Source of the DNA: Amycolatopsis sp. CA-126428
Lineage (GTDB): Bacteria; Actinomycetota; Actinomycetes; Mycobacteriales; Pseudonocardiaceae
DNA length: 64,000 bases
NCBI RefSeq assembly: GCF_002904335.1
Contig: NZ_PPHF01000074.1
Span: 558,001-622,000, forward strand
Reading direction: 5' to 3'
Position 1 is the first letter of the stretch; each line of letters starts with the position of its first letter. A program made the translations under genes and the position numbers. A model generated the notes under the pieces. That model was not told where the DNA came from. It worked only from the letters and a program-made list of their open reading frames with translations, and made no database searches. This document shows positions 35,532-44,854 of the stretch, one piece after another.

Positions 35532-35623
35532 GTACTGGCTTCGGATCGGGGTTGCAGGAGGTCTGGGTTCCGTGCGGGGGACGCCTTGCGCTGTCTGCCG
35601 TCCGCGGGCTGGTTGGAAGTGGG

Positions 35624-36820
35624 TCAGTTCAGGCGTTCGATGATCGTTGCGTTGGCCAGGCCGCCCGCCTCGCACATTGTCTGCAGGCCGTAGCGGCCGC
35701 CCGTCTGCTCCAGGACCGACAGCAGTGTTGTCGCCAAGCGGGCGCCGCTGCCGCCCAGGGGGTGGCCCAGCGCTATTGCGCCGCCGTTGATGTTGACCTT
35801 GGCCGGGTTCGCTCCGATCTCGCGCTGCCAGGCCAGCACCACGCTGGCGAATGCCTCGTTGACCTCGAATGCGTCGATGTCCGCCACGTCGAGCCCGGCG
35901 CGTGCCAGGACCTTGCGGGTGGCCGGGATGACGCCCGTCAGCATGAACAGCGGGTCGTCGCCGGCGACCGCGAAGCTGTGGATGCGGGCTCGGGGCTTCA
36001 GGCCCAGTGCCGCGGCCGTCTCGCTGCTGGTGATGAGCAGCGCTGCCGCGCCGTCGTTGATCGGTGAAGAGTTGCCCGCCGTGATGTGCCAGCCCAGGTC
36101 CGGGAAGCGCTGCTCCCAGACGTCGGCGCGGAACGCGGGCTTCAAGCCGGCGAGGATCTCCGGTGTGGTGCCGGGCCGGACGGTCTCGTCGGTCGTGATC
36201 TCGCGCAGCGTGCCGTCGGGGGCGGGTGCCTTCAGCGGTGCCACTTCGCCGGTGAACTTGCCGTCCGCCCACGCCTTTGCCGCGCGCTGGTGGCTTTCGG
36301 CGGAAAACTCGTCCAGCTCGGCGCGGGTGAAGCCCCACTTCGCGGCGATGAGCTCCGCGCTGATGCCCTGCGGTACCAAGCCGTCCGGGTAGCGGGCGGC
36401 GATCTGCGGGCCGAACGGGTCTCGGCCGGCCACCTGGCTGCCCATCGGCACCCGGCTCATCGACTCGACGCCGGAGGCGATCACGACGTCGTACGCGCCG
36501 GCGATGACGCCCTGTGCGGCGAAGTGGATCGCCTGCTGGCTGCTGCCGCACTGGCGGTCGACGGTCACGGCGGGCACCGACTCCGGCAGTCCGGCGGCGA
36601 GCGCGGCCCAGCGGGCGGTGTTCATGCTCTGCTCGCCGATCTGGCCGACCGCGCCGCTGATCACGTCGTCGATCCGGGCCGGGTCGAGGCCGGTGCGGTC
36701 GACGAGCGAGCGCAGGGCGTGGGCGTGCAGGTCGACCGGGTGCACCCCGGCGAGTGTGCCGTTCGGCTTGCCCTTGCCGATCGGGGTTCGTACCGCGTCG
36801 ACGATCACCGCGTCCGTCAT
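35624..36820 (-). CDS. acetyl-CoA C-acyltransferase (thiolase)
   Basis: The 398-residue thiolase has nucleophile Cys91 in DRQCGSSQQA, FEVNEAFA, GGAIALGHPLGGSG and the C-terminal MCEAGGLANA, where the second catalytic Cys sits. Biosynthetic and degradative thiolases share these, so direction (fatty-acid or aromatic-acid degradation versus acetoacetyl-CoA formation) is open. The divergent HxlR regulator and the symmetric sites between them suggest regulated catabolic expression. Length is normal for the family. Confidence 0.92.
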   Translation of the reverse strand: MTDAVIVDAVRTPIGKGKPNGTLAGVHPVDLHAHALRSLVDRTGLDPARIDDVISGAVGQIGEQSMNTARWAALAAGLPESVPAVTVDRQCGSSQQAIHFAAQGVIAGAYDVVIASGVESMSRVPMGSQVAGRDPFGPQIAARYPDGLVPQGISAELIAAKWGFTRAELDEFSAESHQRAAKAWADGKFTGEVAPLKAPAPDGTLREITTDETVRPGTTPEILAGLKPAFRADVWEQRFPDLGWHITAGNSSPINDGAAALLITSSETAAALGLKPRARIHSFAVAGDDPLFMLTGVIPATRKVLARAGLDVADIDAFEVNEAFASVVLAWQREIGANPAKVNINGGAIALGHPLGGSGARLATTLLSVLEQTGGRYGLQTMCEAGGLANATIIERLN

Positions 36821-36869
36821 GGCGTCTGCCTCCTCGCAGATCGGGGATGCCTTCGGTATACGCCTGGTC

Positions 36870-36938
36870 GGTTGGGATTCACAACTCAGCTGTTCGCCAC
36901 GTCACAGGAGGCTGACGTGCTAGGTTGGATTTTCAACC
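36870..36938. promoter_or_regulatory. two related inverted repeats in the thiolase/HxlR divergent promoter
   Basis: GGTTG-GATTTT-CAACC (36923-36938) and the related GGTTGGGATTCACAAC (36870-36885) share the GGTTG...CAAC layout. The first overlaps the region directly upstream of the HxlR gene, the second lies nearer the thiolase start. Probable HxlR operators. Confidence 0.55.
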
Positions 36939-36951
36939 CCTTGGAGGTGGC

Positions 36952-37392
36952 ATGGTCCGGCGTGGTCGCGAGTGCTCGGTCGCAGAGGCGCTGGAGGTCG
37001 TCGGCGAACGGTGGAGCCTGCTCGCGCTGCGGGAGATCATGCTGGGCGAGCGGCGGTTCAACCAGATCGCCGAGAACACCGGCGCCAGCCGCGACATCCT
37101 GGCCGCCCGGCTGCGCAAGCTCGTCGACGCCGGCGTGCTCGAGAAGGTCCAGTACGAAGCCCACCCGCCACGTCACGAGTACCACCCGACCGAAGCCGGC
37201 CGCGCGCTCCAGCCGGTCCTGCTCGGGCTGATGGCTTGGGGTGACAAGTACGTCCACCGGGGTGAGCCGCCGACGCTCTGGCGCCACGCCTGCGGTGAGG
37301 TGCTGGAACCGGCCACCGTCTGCGCCCACTGCGGTGACCCGGTGAACGCCCCGGGCACCCACGCGATCCGCCTCGGTGCCGTGCACGCCTGA
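36952..37392 (+). CDS. HxlR family transcriptional regulator
   Basis: The 146-residue protein has an HxlR/MarR-like winged helix (about 8-100) with the N-terminal CSVAEALEVVGERWSLLALRE signature and the wing HEYHPTEAGRAL. A C-terminal Cys-rich tail (HACGEV, CAHCGDP) could bind metal. ATG 36952 is preceded by GGAGG (36943-36947), which decides it over the upstream ATG at 36925. Divergence from the thiolase gene suggests that gene is its target. Confidence 0.9.
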   Translation: MVRRGRECSVAEALEVVGERWSLLALREIMLGERRFNQIAENTGASRDILAARLRKLVDAGVLEKVQYEAHPPRHEYHPTEAGRALQPVLLGLMAWGDKYVHRGEPPTLWRHACGEVLEPATVCAHCGDPVNAPGTHAIRLGAVHA

Positions 37393-37405
37393 CCCCCGTT
37401 CCCGC

Positions 37406-37440
37406 AAAAGGCCTCCTCGCATCCCGCGAGGGGGCCTTTT
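37406..37440 (+). terminator. intrinsic terminator after the HxlR gene
   Basis: AAAAGGCCTCCTCGC and GCGAGGGGGCCTTTT pair with one mismatch across a short loop, ending in TTTT. It is 14 bp after the HxlR stop and would work on both strands. Confidence 0.85.
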
Positions 37441-37595
37441 CCGCGTCCCGCCGTTGACTTGAGACCCACGTCACTGTAACTCTTGAACGAATCGACGCAA
37501 GAACCTGACAGCACGCCGGTAAATCACGGCAGATGCCAGGAAGCACCCGGTCTCCGCCCGAGTCGTCTCCCTCCTCCCCGGATCAGAGGAACCCC

Positions 37596-40500
37596 ATGAG
37601 AACGAAGCGGCTTCTGTCGCGCGCGGCCACCTACGCCGCCCTGTCCCTGCTCCTCGCGGCTCCCGCCGTGGCCGCGAGCGCTGCTCCGGCCGCACCCACC
37701 ACCACCCAAGCCGCCGTCCAGGCCGCCGCGGCGACCTACACCGCGAGCAGCCAGCTCGCCGGCTACCCCGTTGCGAACGTCGGCGACGGCAACCAGGCCA
37801 CCTACTGGGAGAGCGCGAACAACCAGTTCCCGCAGTGGGTCCAGGCCGACCTGGGTACCGCCACCAACGTCGCCCAGCTCGTGCTGAAGCTGCCCGCGAA
37901 CTGGGAGGCCCGCACCGAGACACTCAGCGTGCAGGGCAGCACGAACGGCACGGGTTTCAGCGACCTGGTCCCGTCGGCGGGCTACCGCTTCGATCCCGCG
38001 ACGGCCAACACCGTCACCCTGAACCTGGCCGCGAACACCCGGTACGTCCGCCTGAACGTCACGGCGAACTCCGGCTGGCCCGCCGCGCAGCTGGCGGAGT
38101 TCGAGGTGCACGGGCCCGCCGGCGGTGACACCCAGCCGCCGTCGGCGCCCGCCGACCTCGCCTACACCCAGCCGGCGAGTGGCCAGATCCGCCTCACCTG
38201 GTCGGCGTCGACCGACAACACCGGTGTCGCCGGCTACGACGTCTACGCGAACGACCAGCTGCGTGGCAGCGTCGCCGGGAACGTCCTGACCTACACCGAC
38301 ACCCAGCCGGACGGCACCACCGTGTCGTACTTCGTCCGCGCGAAGGACGCCGCGGGCAACCAGTCGGCGAACAGCGCCACCGTGACGCGCACCGGCACCC
38401 AGGCCGGCACGAACCTGGCGCTGGGCAAGCCGATCACGGCGTCGTCGACGGAGTGGACGTACGTGGCGGCCAACGCCAACGACGACTCCGCGGCCACGTA
38501 CTGGGAAGGCGGCGGCGGGACCTACCCGAACCTGCTGACCGTCGCGCTCGGTGCGAACGCCGACCTGAACCAGGTGGTGGTGAAGCTCAACCCCGACCCG
38601 GCGTGGGGTCCGCGGACCCAGACGATCGCCGTCGAAGGCCGTGAGCAGAGCGCGTCCGCGTTCACCACCCTCGCCGCCGCGCAGACCTACAGCTTCAGCC
38701 CCGCGAGCGGCAACTCCGTGACGATCCCGCTCGGCGGCCGCGCTGCCGACGTCCGCCTGCGCGTCACCGCCAACTCCGGCGCGGGCGGCGGGCAGGCGGC
38801 GGAGTTCCAGGTCTTCGGCGTCCCCGCGCCCAACCCTGACCTGACGATCTCGGGCGTGACGTGGTCGCCGCAGAACCCCGTGGAGACCGATGCGATCACC
38901 GCGTCGGCGACCGTCCGCAACGCCGGGACGGCGGCCTCCGGCGCGACGAACGTCAACCTCTACCTGGGCACGGCCAAGGTCGGCACGGCGAACGTCGGCG
39001 CGCTCGCGGCCGGCGCGTCGGCGACGGTGTCGGCGAACCTCGGCACCCGGGACGCCGGCAGCTACCAGCTGACCGCGAAGGTCGACGAGGCCAACGCCGT
39101 CATCGAACAGAACGAGGCCAACAACTCCTACACCGCCGCCACGGCGCTCGTCGTCAGCCCGGTGCAGAGCTCCGACCTCGTCGCGGCGACGGCGTGGTCG
39201 CCGGGCAACCCCGCGGCCGGGAACACGGTCACCTTCACCACGACCCTGCGCAACCAGGGCACGATCGCGTCCGCGGGTGGCGCCCACGGCGTCACGGTGA
39301 CGATCACCGATCAGAACGGGACCGTCGTCAGGACGCTGACCGGCAGCTACACCGGGGCGATCGCCGCCGGCGCCACCGCGCCGCCGGTGACGGCCGGTAC
39401 CTGGACCGCGGCCAACGGCCGGTACACCGTGAAGACGGTCGTCGCGAACGACGCCAACGAGCTGCCCGTCAAGCAGGGCAACAACACCAGCACGCAGCAG
39501 CTGTTCGTCGGCCGGGGCGCGAACATGCCCTACGACATGTACGAGGCCGAAGACGGCGTCGTCGCCGGCGGTGCGGCCGTGGTCGGCCCCAACCGCACGA
39601 TCGGCGACCTCGCCGGCGAGGCCTCGGGCCGCAAGGCCGTCACGCTGAACTCGACCGGCTCCTCGGTCGAGTTCACCACCCGCGCGGCGACCAACACCCT
39701 GGTCACCCGGTTCTCCATCCCGGACAGTGCGGGCGGCGGAGGCATCGACTCGACGCTGAACGTGTACGTGAACGGCACCTTCCTCAAGGCGATCGACCTG
39801 ACCTCGCACTACGCGTGGCTCTACGGTGCCGAAACCGGCCCGGGCAACTCACCGGGCGCCGGGCCGCGTCACGTCTACGACGAGGCGAGCACGCTGCTCG
39901 GCACCACCGTGCCCGCCGGCAGCCGGATCAAGCTGCAGAAGGACGCGGCGAACACGACGAACTACGCGATCGACTTCGTCAGCTTGGAGCAGGCGACCGC
40001 GAAGGCGAACCCCGACCCGGCGCACTTCGCGGTGCCCACCGGGTTCACCCAGCAGGACGTCCAGAGCGCGCTCGACAAGGTCCGGCAGGACACCACCCTC
40101 ACCGGGGTCTACCTGCCGGCCGGGAGCTACACCCTGTCGAGCAAGCTCAACGTCTACGGGAAGGCCGTCACGGTCACCGGCGCCGGGCCGTGGTTCACGA
40201 AGTTCTCCGCGCCTTCGGGCCAGGAGAACACCGACATCGGCATCGACGTGCAGTCGAGCGCCGACGGGTCGACGTTCAGCGGGTTCGCCGTGTTCGGGAA
40301 CTACACCTCCCGCATCGACGGTCCCGGCAAGGTGTTCAACCTGACGAACGTCGCGAACCTGACGATCGACGACATCTGGGTGGAACACCAGGTGGTCATG
40401 GTCTGGGGCACCAATGTGGACGACACCACGATCAAGAACTCCCGGATCCGCGACACCTTCGCCGACGGCGTCAACCTCACCAACGGCAGCACGGGCAACC

Positions 40501-41177
40501 AAGTCACCAACAACGAAGCCCGGTCCACCGGTGACGACAGCTTCGCGCTGTTCGCCGCCACGGACCTCAACCCGGGCAACCAGTACGGCAACGTGTTCGA
40601 GAACCTGACCGCGCTCACCCCGTGGCGCGCGGCCGGGCTCGCGGTGTACGGCGGGTACGACAACACCTTCCGGAACCTCTACATCGCGGACACGCTGACC
40701 TATTCGGCGATCACGATCAGCTCGCTCGACTTCGGCTACCCGTTCCTCGGGTTCGGGCCGCAGCCGACGACGGTCCAGAACGCCTCCCTGGTCCGCGACG
40801 GCGGCCACTTCTGGGGCCAGCAGACGTTCCCGGCGATCTGGCTGTTCTCCGCCTCCAAGGAGTTCCGGGGGATCCGGGTGTCCGATGTGGACATCCAGAG
40901 CCCGACCTACAGCGGCATCATGTTCCAGACCAAGTACAACGGCGGTCCGGAGCACCCGGTCGAGGACACCGTGCTGACGAACGTGTCGATCACCGGCGCC
41001 CACCGCAGCGGGGACGCCTTCGACGCCAAGTCCGGGATCGGCATCTGGGCCAACGAGCTGCCGGAACCGGGCCAGGGCCCGGCCGTCGGCTCGGCGACCT
41101 TCACCGGGCTCACCCTGGCCGACAACGCCGAGGACATCCGCAACCGCACCACCACGTTCACCATCAACCGCAACTGA
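37596..41177 (+). CDS. secreted GH87-like (mycodextranase/alpha-1,3-glucanase) beta-helix protein
   Basis: This 1193-residue exported protein has a Sec signal peptide (about 1-30). Domains in order: F5/8C discoidin-like (45-175), fibronectin III (178-268), a second discoidin-like domain (268-408), two CARDB-like Ig domains (411-505 and 525-640), then a catalytic region (643-1193). The last starts with a carbohydrate-binding jelly roll (YEAEDG) and ends in a right-handed parallel beta-helix (repeated VxNLTNxTNxxxxN turns, DDIWVEHQ, STGDDSFALF). This architecture fits GH87 enzymes attacking alpha-1,3-glucan of fungal walls or nigeran. ATG 37596 follows AGAGGA. GH87 versus another beta-helix family is likely but not certain. 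Confidence 0.82.
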   Translation: MRTKRLLSRAATYAALSLLLAAPAVAASAAPAAPTTTQAAVQAAAATYTASSQLAGYPVANVGDGNQATYWESANNQFPQWVQADLGTATNVAQLVLKLPANWEARTETLSVQGSTNGTGFSDLVPSAGYRFDPATANTVTLNLAANTRYVRLNVTANSGWPAAQLAEFEVHGPAGGDTQPPSAPADLAYTQPASGQIRLTWSASTDNTGVAGYDVYANDQLRGSVAGNVLTYTDTQPDGTTVSYFVRAKDAAGNQSANSATVTRTGTQAGTNLALGKPITASSTEWTYVAANANDDSAATYWEGGGGTYPNLLTVALGANADLNQVVVKLNPDPAWGPRTQTIAVEGREQSASAFTTLAAAQTYSFSPASGNSVTIPLGGRAADVRLRVTANSGAGGGQAAEFQVFGVPAPNPDLTISGVTWSPQNPVETDAITASATVRNAGTAASGATNVNLYLGTAKVGTANVGALAAGASATVSANLGTRDAGSYQLTAKVDEANAVIEQNEANNSYTAATALVVSPVQSSDLVAATAWSPGNPAAGNTVTFTTTLRNQGTIASAGGAHGVTVTITDQNGTVVRTLTGSYTGAIAAGATAPPVTAGTWTAANGRYTVKTVVANDANELPVKQGNNTSTQQLFVGRGANMPYDMYEAEDGVVAGGAAVVGPNRTIGDLAGEASGRKAVTLNSTGSSVEFTTRAATNTLVTRFSIPDSAGGGGIDSTLNVYVNGTFLKAIDLTSHYAWLYGAETGPGNSPGAGPRHVYDEASTLLGTTVPAGSRIKLQKDAANTTNYAIDFVSLEQATAKANPDPAHFAVPTGFTQQDVQSALDKVRQDTTLTGVYLPAGSYTLSSKLNVYGKAVTVTGAGPWFTKFSAPSGQENTDIGIDVQSSADGSTFSGFAVFGNYTSRIDGPGKVFNLTNVANLTIDDIWVEHQVVMVWGTNVDDTTIKNSRIRDTFADGVNLTNGSTGNQVTNNEARSTGDDSFALFAATDLNPGNQYGNVFENLTALTPWRAAGLAVYGGYDNTFRNLYIADTLTYSAITISSLDFGYPFLGFGPQPTTVQNASLVRDGGHFWGQQTFPAIWLFSASKEFRGIRVSDVDIQSPTYSGIMFQTKYNGGPEHPVEDTVLTNVSITGAHRSGDAFDAKSGIGIWANELPEPGQGPAVGSATFTGLTLADNAEDIRNRTTTFTINRN

Positions 41178-41190
41178 TCAAAGCCGCGCG

Positions 41191-41222
41191 GGCCCGCCGG
41201 GAAGCCGTTCCCGGCGGGCCTT
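41191..41222 (+). terminator. intrinsic-type terminator after the GH87-like gene
   Basis: GGCCCGCCGGGAA (41191-41203) and TTCCCGGCGGGCC (41208-41220) are perfectly complementary across a 4-nt loop and are followed by TT. Located 14 bp after the stop codon. Confidence 0.85.
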
Positions 41223-41255
41223 CGCCGTGCCAGGATGGCGCCGGAGGTGGTCGAC

Positions 41256-41999
41256 GTGCGGATCCTGGTCACCGGCGGCACCGGACAGCTGGGCAGTGCG
41301 GTGGTGGCGCGGCTGCGGGCGGCGGGCGAGGAGGTCCGCGTGCTGAGCCGCCGGGTCGCCCCGGACGTCGTCCGCGGCGACCTGCGGACCGGCCGCGGCG
41401 TCGACAGCGCCGTCGCCGGCGTGGATGTGGTCGTGCACTGCGCCACCGACTACCTCGGGCGGGAAGCGCAGCTCGCGCGCACGCTGGTCGAGGCGGCGCG
41501 GTGGGCCGGGGGCCCGCACCTGGTGTACGTCTCGGTCGTCGGTGTCGATCGGGTCCCGCTCGGCTACTACCGGGCCAAGCACGAGACCGAGCAGCTGATC
41601 GCCGCCTCGGGCCTGCCGCACACGATCCAGCGGGCCACCCAGTTCCACGGCCTGGTCCGCACCCTGCTCGCGGGCGCGTTCCGGCTGCCGGTGGTGCCGG
41701 TGCCGCGCATCTCGTTCCAGCCGGTCGACGTCCGGGACGTCGCCCGCCGCCTCGCCGGCCAGGCCCTGGAGGACCCGGCCGGCCGGGCGCCCGACTTCGG
41801 CGGCCCGGAGATCCTCTCGGCGGCCGAGCTGGCCCAGGCGGTCGCCGAGGCGAGCGCGCGGCGCCGGCGGATCGTGCCGCTCAAGGTGCCGGGGGAGACG
41901 TTCCGGGCCTACGCCGACGGCGGCCATCTGGCTCCCGCGCACCGCGAAGGCGAGATCACGTTCCGCGAGTACCTGGCCGAGCGAGCCGATCACGGGTAA
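41256..41999 (+). CDS. NmrA-like / atypical SDR NAD(P)-binding protein
   Basis: The 247-residue atypical short-chain dehydrogenase starts VRILVTGGTGQLGS with the TGGTGxxG dinucleotide motif. It keeps the YVSVVG strand and YYRAKHETEQ, but lacks a full SDR active-site set, like NmrA/SDR_a5 redox-sensor or reductase proteins. GTG 41256 is chosen over ATG 41235 because GGAGG (41243-41247) is 8 nt upstream and the Rossmann strand begins immediately. It stands between two secreted glycosidase genes without obvious functional link. Confidence 0.85.
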   Translation: MRILVTGGTGQLGSAVVARLRAAGEEVRVLSRRVAPDVVRGDLRTGRGVDSAVAGVDVVVHCATDYLGREAQLARTLVEAARWAGGPHLVYVSVVGVDRVPLGYYRAKHETEQLIAASGLPHTIQRATQFHGLVRTLLAGAFRLPVVPVPRISFQPVDVRDVARRLAGQALEDPAGRAPDFGGPEILSAAELAQAVAEASARRRRIVPLKVPGETFRAYADGGHLAPAHREGEITFREYLAERADHG

Positions 42000-42019
42000 T
42001 CGGTCCATCCCGAAGATTC

Positions 42020-42049
42020 TTGACCACCGGACCGGATAGATCATATGTT
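42020..42049 (+). promoter_or_regulatory. candidate promoter of the GH95 gene
   Basis: TTGACC (42020-42025) and TATGTT (42044-42049) are separated by 18 nt, about 47 bp before the ATG at 42096. The overlapping CATATG is one of few AT-rich spots in this gap. Confidence 0.45.
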
Positions 42050-42095
42050 TGGCGGGCTCCGCAGCCGTTTTCCGCCCACGCCGAACGGATGACCC

Positions 42096-44411
42096 ATGCC
42101 GGAACTGCCTCTTCCGCCGTCGCGGCGGTCCTTCCTCAAGCTCGGTGGCGCGGTCGGCGCCGGTGTTGCGCTGGGTGGCCTACGTCCCTTTGCTGCCAAC
42201 GCCGATGTGGTCCGACCGGCCGGGGAAGACCTCGCCCCGCCGTCGCCGGCCGGCACCCTGTGGTACCCGGCGCCCGCGAGCGAGCCGAAAATCATCGAAC
42301 AGGGCCTGCCGATCGGCAATGGTCGGATCGGTGCGCTCGTCGGGGGCGACCCGGCCGCCGACTTCCTGTACCTCGCCGACGCGTCGCTGTGGACCGGCGG
42401 CCCCAACGACGTCCTCCAGGACGACGGCCAGTTCCCCTACGAGACCGAGAAGTTCGGCACGCTCGGCCTGCTCGCGAAGCTGCGGATCGCGGTCCCGGCC
42501 CACACCGGCGTCACGGACTACCGGCGCACGCTCGACCTCGGCAACGGCCTGGTCGTGATCACCTACCGGCACCAGGGCGTGCAGTACCGCCGCGAGTACT
42601 TCGCGAGCCACCCCGACGACGTCGTGGTGGTCCGGCTCAGCGGCGGGCCCGTCACCGGGTCGGTGTCGCTGGAGCCCACCCGCGGCGAACCGGCGGCCGG
42701 TGCCGGAGCGTTCACCGGCGCGTTCGCCAACGGCTTGAAGTACGCCTGCACGGTGACGACGTCGGGCGGGCTGACCTTCAGCGGGAGCGGCGAGGTCGTC
42801 GTCGTGCTCAGCGGCGGCACGAACTACGTCCCGGACGCGGCGCGGAAGTTCCTCGACACCTCGCTCGACCCCCTGGTCCTGGCGAAGCGGAAGGCCGCCG
42901 CGGCGCTGACCGTGGGTGGCGGGGCCCTGCGGGCGACCCACGTCGCCGACTACCGGCGGCTGTACGACCGGATGAGCGTGGACCTCGGGCAGTCGCCGCC
43001 GGCGAAGCGGGCCCTGGACACGTGGTCGCGGCTGGTCGCCCGCCACGACCAGCCGGGCGTGCCCGATCCGGAGCTGGAGGCGAGCTACCTGCAGTTCGGG
43101 CGCTACCTGACGATCACCGGCTCGCGCGACGGCCTGCCGATGGGCCTGCAGGGCCTGTGGCAGAACACCAACACGCCGGACTGGATGAGCGACTACCACA
43201 CCGACATCAACCTCCAGATGAACTACTGGCTGGCCGACCGCGCGGCGCTGCCCGGGAGCTTCACTGCCCTGGCCGATTACTGCCTCGCGCAGCTTCCCGT
43301 GTGGACGGACAGCACGAACCGGCTGTTCAACGACCCGAGGAACCGCTTCCGCAACACCAGCGGCAAGGTGGCCGGCTGGGCGGTCGCGTTCTCCACGAAC
43401 ATCTACGGCGGCTCCGGCTGGTGGTGGCACCCCGGCGGCAACGCGTGGCTGTGCAACTCGCTCTGGGACCACTACGCCTTCACCCAGGACAAGGCGTACC
43501 TCGCGCGGATCTACCCGCTGCTGAAGGGGGCGGCCGAGTTCTGGGACGCCCGGTTGATCCCGATGACGGTCGACGGCCGCGAGGTGCTCGTCGACGATCA
43601 CGACTGGTCGCCCGAACACGGCCCGCAGGACGCCCGCGGGATCACCTACGCGCAGGAGATCGTCTGGGACCTGTTCGAGCACTACCGCGAGGCCACCGCG
43701 GTGCTGGGCCGGGACCGCGCGTACGGCGACCGGATCGCCGGGCTGCAGAAGAAGCTCTACCTGCCGAAGGTGAGCCCGTCGACCGGCTGGCTCGAGGAGT
43801 GGATGTCGCCGGAGAACCTCGGCGAGACCACGCACCGGCACCTGTCCCCGCTGATCGGCTTCTTCCCGGGCGACCGCATCGCGGCCGACACGGCCCCGCG
43901 CGAGCTGCTCGACGGCGTCCGGGCGTTGCTGATCGCGCGCGGGACGGACAGCTTCGGCTGGGCGACCGCGTGGCGATCGGCGTGCTGGGCGCGGCTCAAG
44001 GACGCCGATCGCGCGTACCGGCTGCTGCTCACCGTGCTTCGGCCGTCGGTGGCGAACGGCAACGGCACCGCGTCCAACTTCTTCGACATGTACAGCCAGG
44101 GCAGCTACACGATCTTCCAGATCGACGCGAACCTCGGCGCGCCCACCGCGATGCTCGAAATGCTCGTCCACTCGCGCCCGGGGGTGCTGGAGCTGCTCCC
44201 GGCGCTGCCTTCGGCGTGGGCGGCTTCGGGGCGGGTGACCGGGATCGGCGCGCGCGGCGGGTTCGAGGTGGACCTCGAATGGCGGGCCGGGAAGGTCACC
44301 CGGGCGGTGATCCGCAGCGTCGGCGGCACCCGGCTCGAGGTGCGGGCCGGGACCTGGCGGCGGACCGTCACCCTGCGGCCGGGGGCGTCGGTCACGGTCC
44401 GGCCAAGTTGA
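42096..44411 (+). CDS. Tat-exported GH95 alpha-L-fucosidase-like glycoside hydrolase
   Basis: The 771-residue protein has a twin-arginine signal (RRSFLKLGGAVGAGVALGG, ending near residue 36). The GH95 N-terminal beta-sandwich follows (WYPAPASEPKIIEQGLPIGNGRIGALV), then the alpha/alpha barrel (GLPMGLQGLWQNTNTPDWMSDYH, HTDINLQMNYW) and a C-terminal sandwich. The candidate general acid is Glu507 in DWSPEHGP. GH95 enzymes are 1,2-alpha-L-fucosidases or alpha-L-galactosidases acting on plant or animal glycans. One internal loop is shorter than in typical family members (about 780-820 residues), so activity should not be assumed. Confidence 0.88.
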   Translation: MPELPLPPSRRSFLKLGGAVGAGVALGGLRPFAANADVVRPAGEDLAPPSPAGTLWYPAPASEPKIIEQGLPIGNGRIGALVGGDPAADFLYLADASLWTGGPNDVLQDDGQFPYETEKFGTLGLLAKLRIAVPAHTGVTDYRRTLDLGNGLVVITYRHQGVQYRREYFASHPDDVVVVRLSGGPVTGSVSLEPTRGEPAAGAGAFTGAFANGLKYACTVTTSGGLTFSGSGEVVVVLSGGTNYVPDAARKFLDTSLDPLVLAKRKAAAALTVGGGALRATHVADYRRLYDRMSVDLGQSPPAKRALDTWSRLVARHDQPGVPDPELEASYLQFGRYLTITGSRDGLPMGLQGLWQNTNTPDWMSDYHTDINLQMNYWLADRAALPGSFTALADYCLAQLPVWTDSTNRLFNDPRNRFRNTSGKVAGWAVAFSTNIYGGSGWWWHPGGNAWLCNSLWDHYAFTQDKAYLARIYPLLKGAAEFWDARLIPMTVDGREVLVDDHDWSPEHGPQDARGITYAQEIVWDLFEHYREATAVLGRDRAYGDRIAGLQKKLYLPKVSPSTGWLEEWMSPENLGETTHRHLSPLIGFFPGDRIAADTAPRELLDGVRALLIARGTDSFGWATAWRSACWARLKDADRAYRLLLTVLRPSVANGNGTASNFFDMYSQGSYTIFQIDANLGAPTAMLEMLVHSRPGVLELLPALPSAWAASGRVTGIGARGGFEVDLEWRAGKVTRAVIRSVGGTRLEVRAGTWRRTVTLRPGASVTVRPS

Positions 44412-44433
44412 GGCGGCCCCTCCGGAAAGAGGT

Positions 44434-44448
44434 GTAGTGTTCAACTAC
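44434..44448. promoter_or_regulatory. inverted repeat upstream of the DoxX gene
   Basis: GTAGT-GTTCA-ACTAC is a perfect 5-5-5 inverted repeat, 23 bp before the GTG at 44472, in a position to overlap the promoter. It resembles MarR/HxlR-type operators; the cognate regulator could be the nearby LysR or an unlinked protein. Confidence 0.45.
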
Positions 44449-44471
44449 TTTCTTCTGACCGGAGGTTCATC

Positions 44472-44840
44472 GTGAACGTCGTCCTGTGGGTCGCGGCGGG
44501 TCTGCTCGCCGCGCTGTACCTCGCCGCCGGGGGCATGAAGCTCGCGACCCCGCGCGAGAAACTGCTGGAAAACCCCAACATGGGCTGGACGGCGGACTTC
44601 TCCGAGGCGGCGGTGAAGGGCATCGGCGCGGTGGAGATCCTCGGCGCGATCGGCTTGATCCTGCCTTGGGCGCTCGACATCGCCCCGGTGCTGACGCCAC
44701 TGGCCGCGACCGGGCTGGCGCTCGTCCAGGTGGGGGCGATCGTCGTGCACGCGCGCCGGAAGGAGACCAAGGCGCTGCCGATGAACGTCGTGCTGCTCCT
44801 GCTGGCGGCGTTCGTGGCGGCGGGCCGCTTCGCGGGCTAA
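44472..44840 (+). CDS. DoxX family membrane protein
   Basis: The 122-residue protein has four hydrophobic segments and the DoxX pattern AGGMKLATP in the first loop. A GAVEILGAIGLILP helix follows. DoxX-like proteins are small quinone/redox-associated membrane proteins often induced with MarR/LysR genes. GTG 44472 has GGAGG (44461-44465) 6 nt upstream. It is followed by a LysR gene after 14 bp, so co-expression is possible. Confidence 0.88.
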   Translation: MNVVLWVAAGLLAALYLAAGGMKLATPREKLLENPNMGWTADFSEAAVKGIGAVEILGAIGLILPWALDIAPVLTPLAATGLALVQVGAIVVHARRKETKALPMNVVLLLLAAFVAAGRFAG

Positions 44841-44854
44841 TACCCTGGAGCCCG

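Noticed and set aside
36925..36951. Upstream ATG for the HxlR gene (adds nine residues)
   Set aside because: The ATG at 36952 has GGAGG at ideal spacing; the upstream ATG lies in the inverted-repeat operator region.
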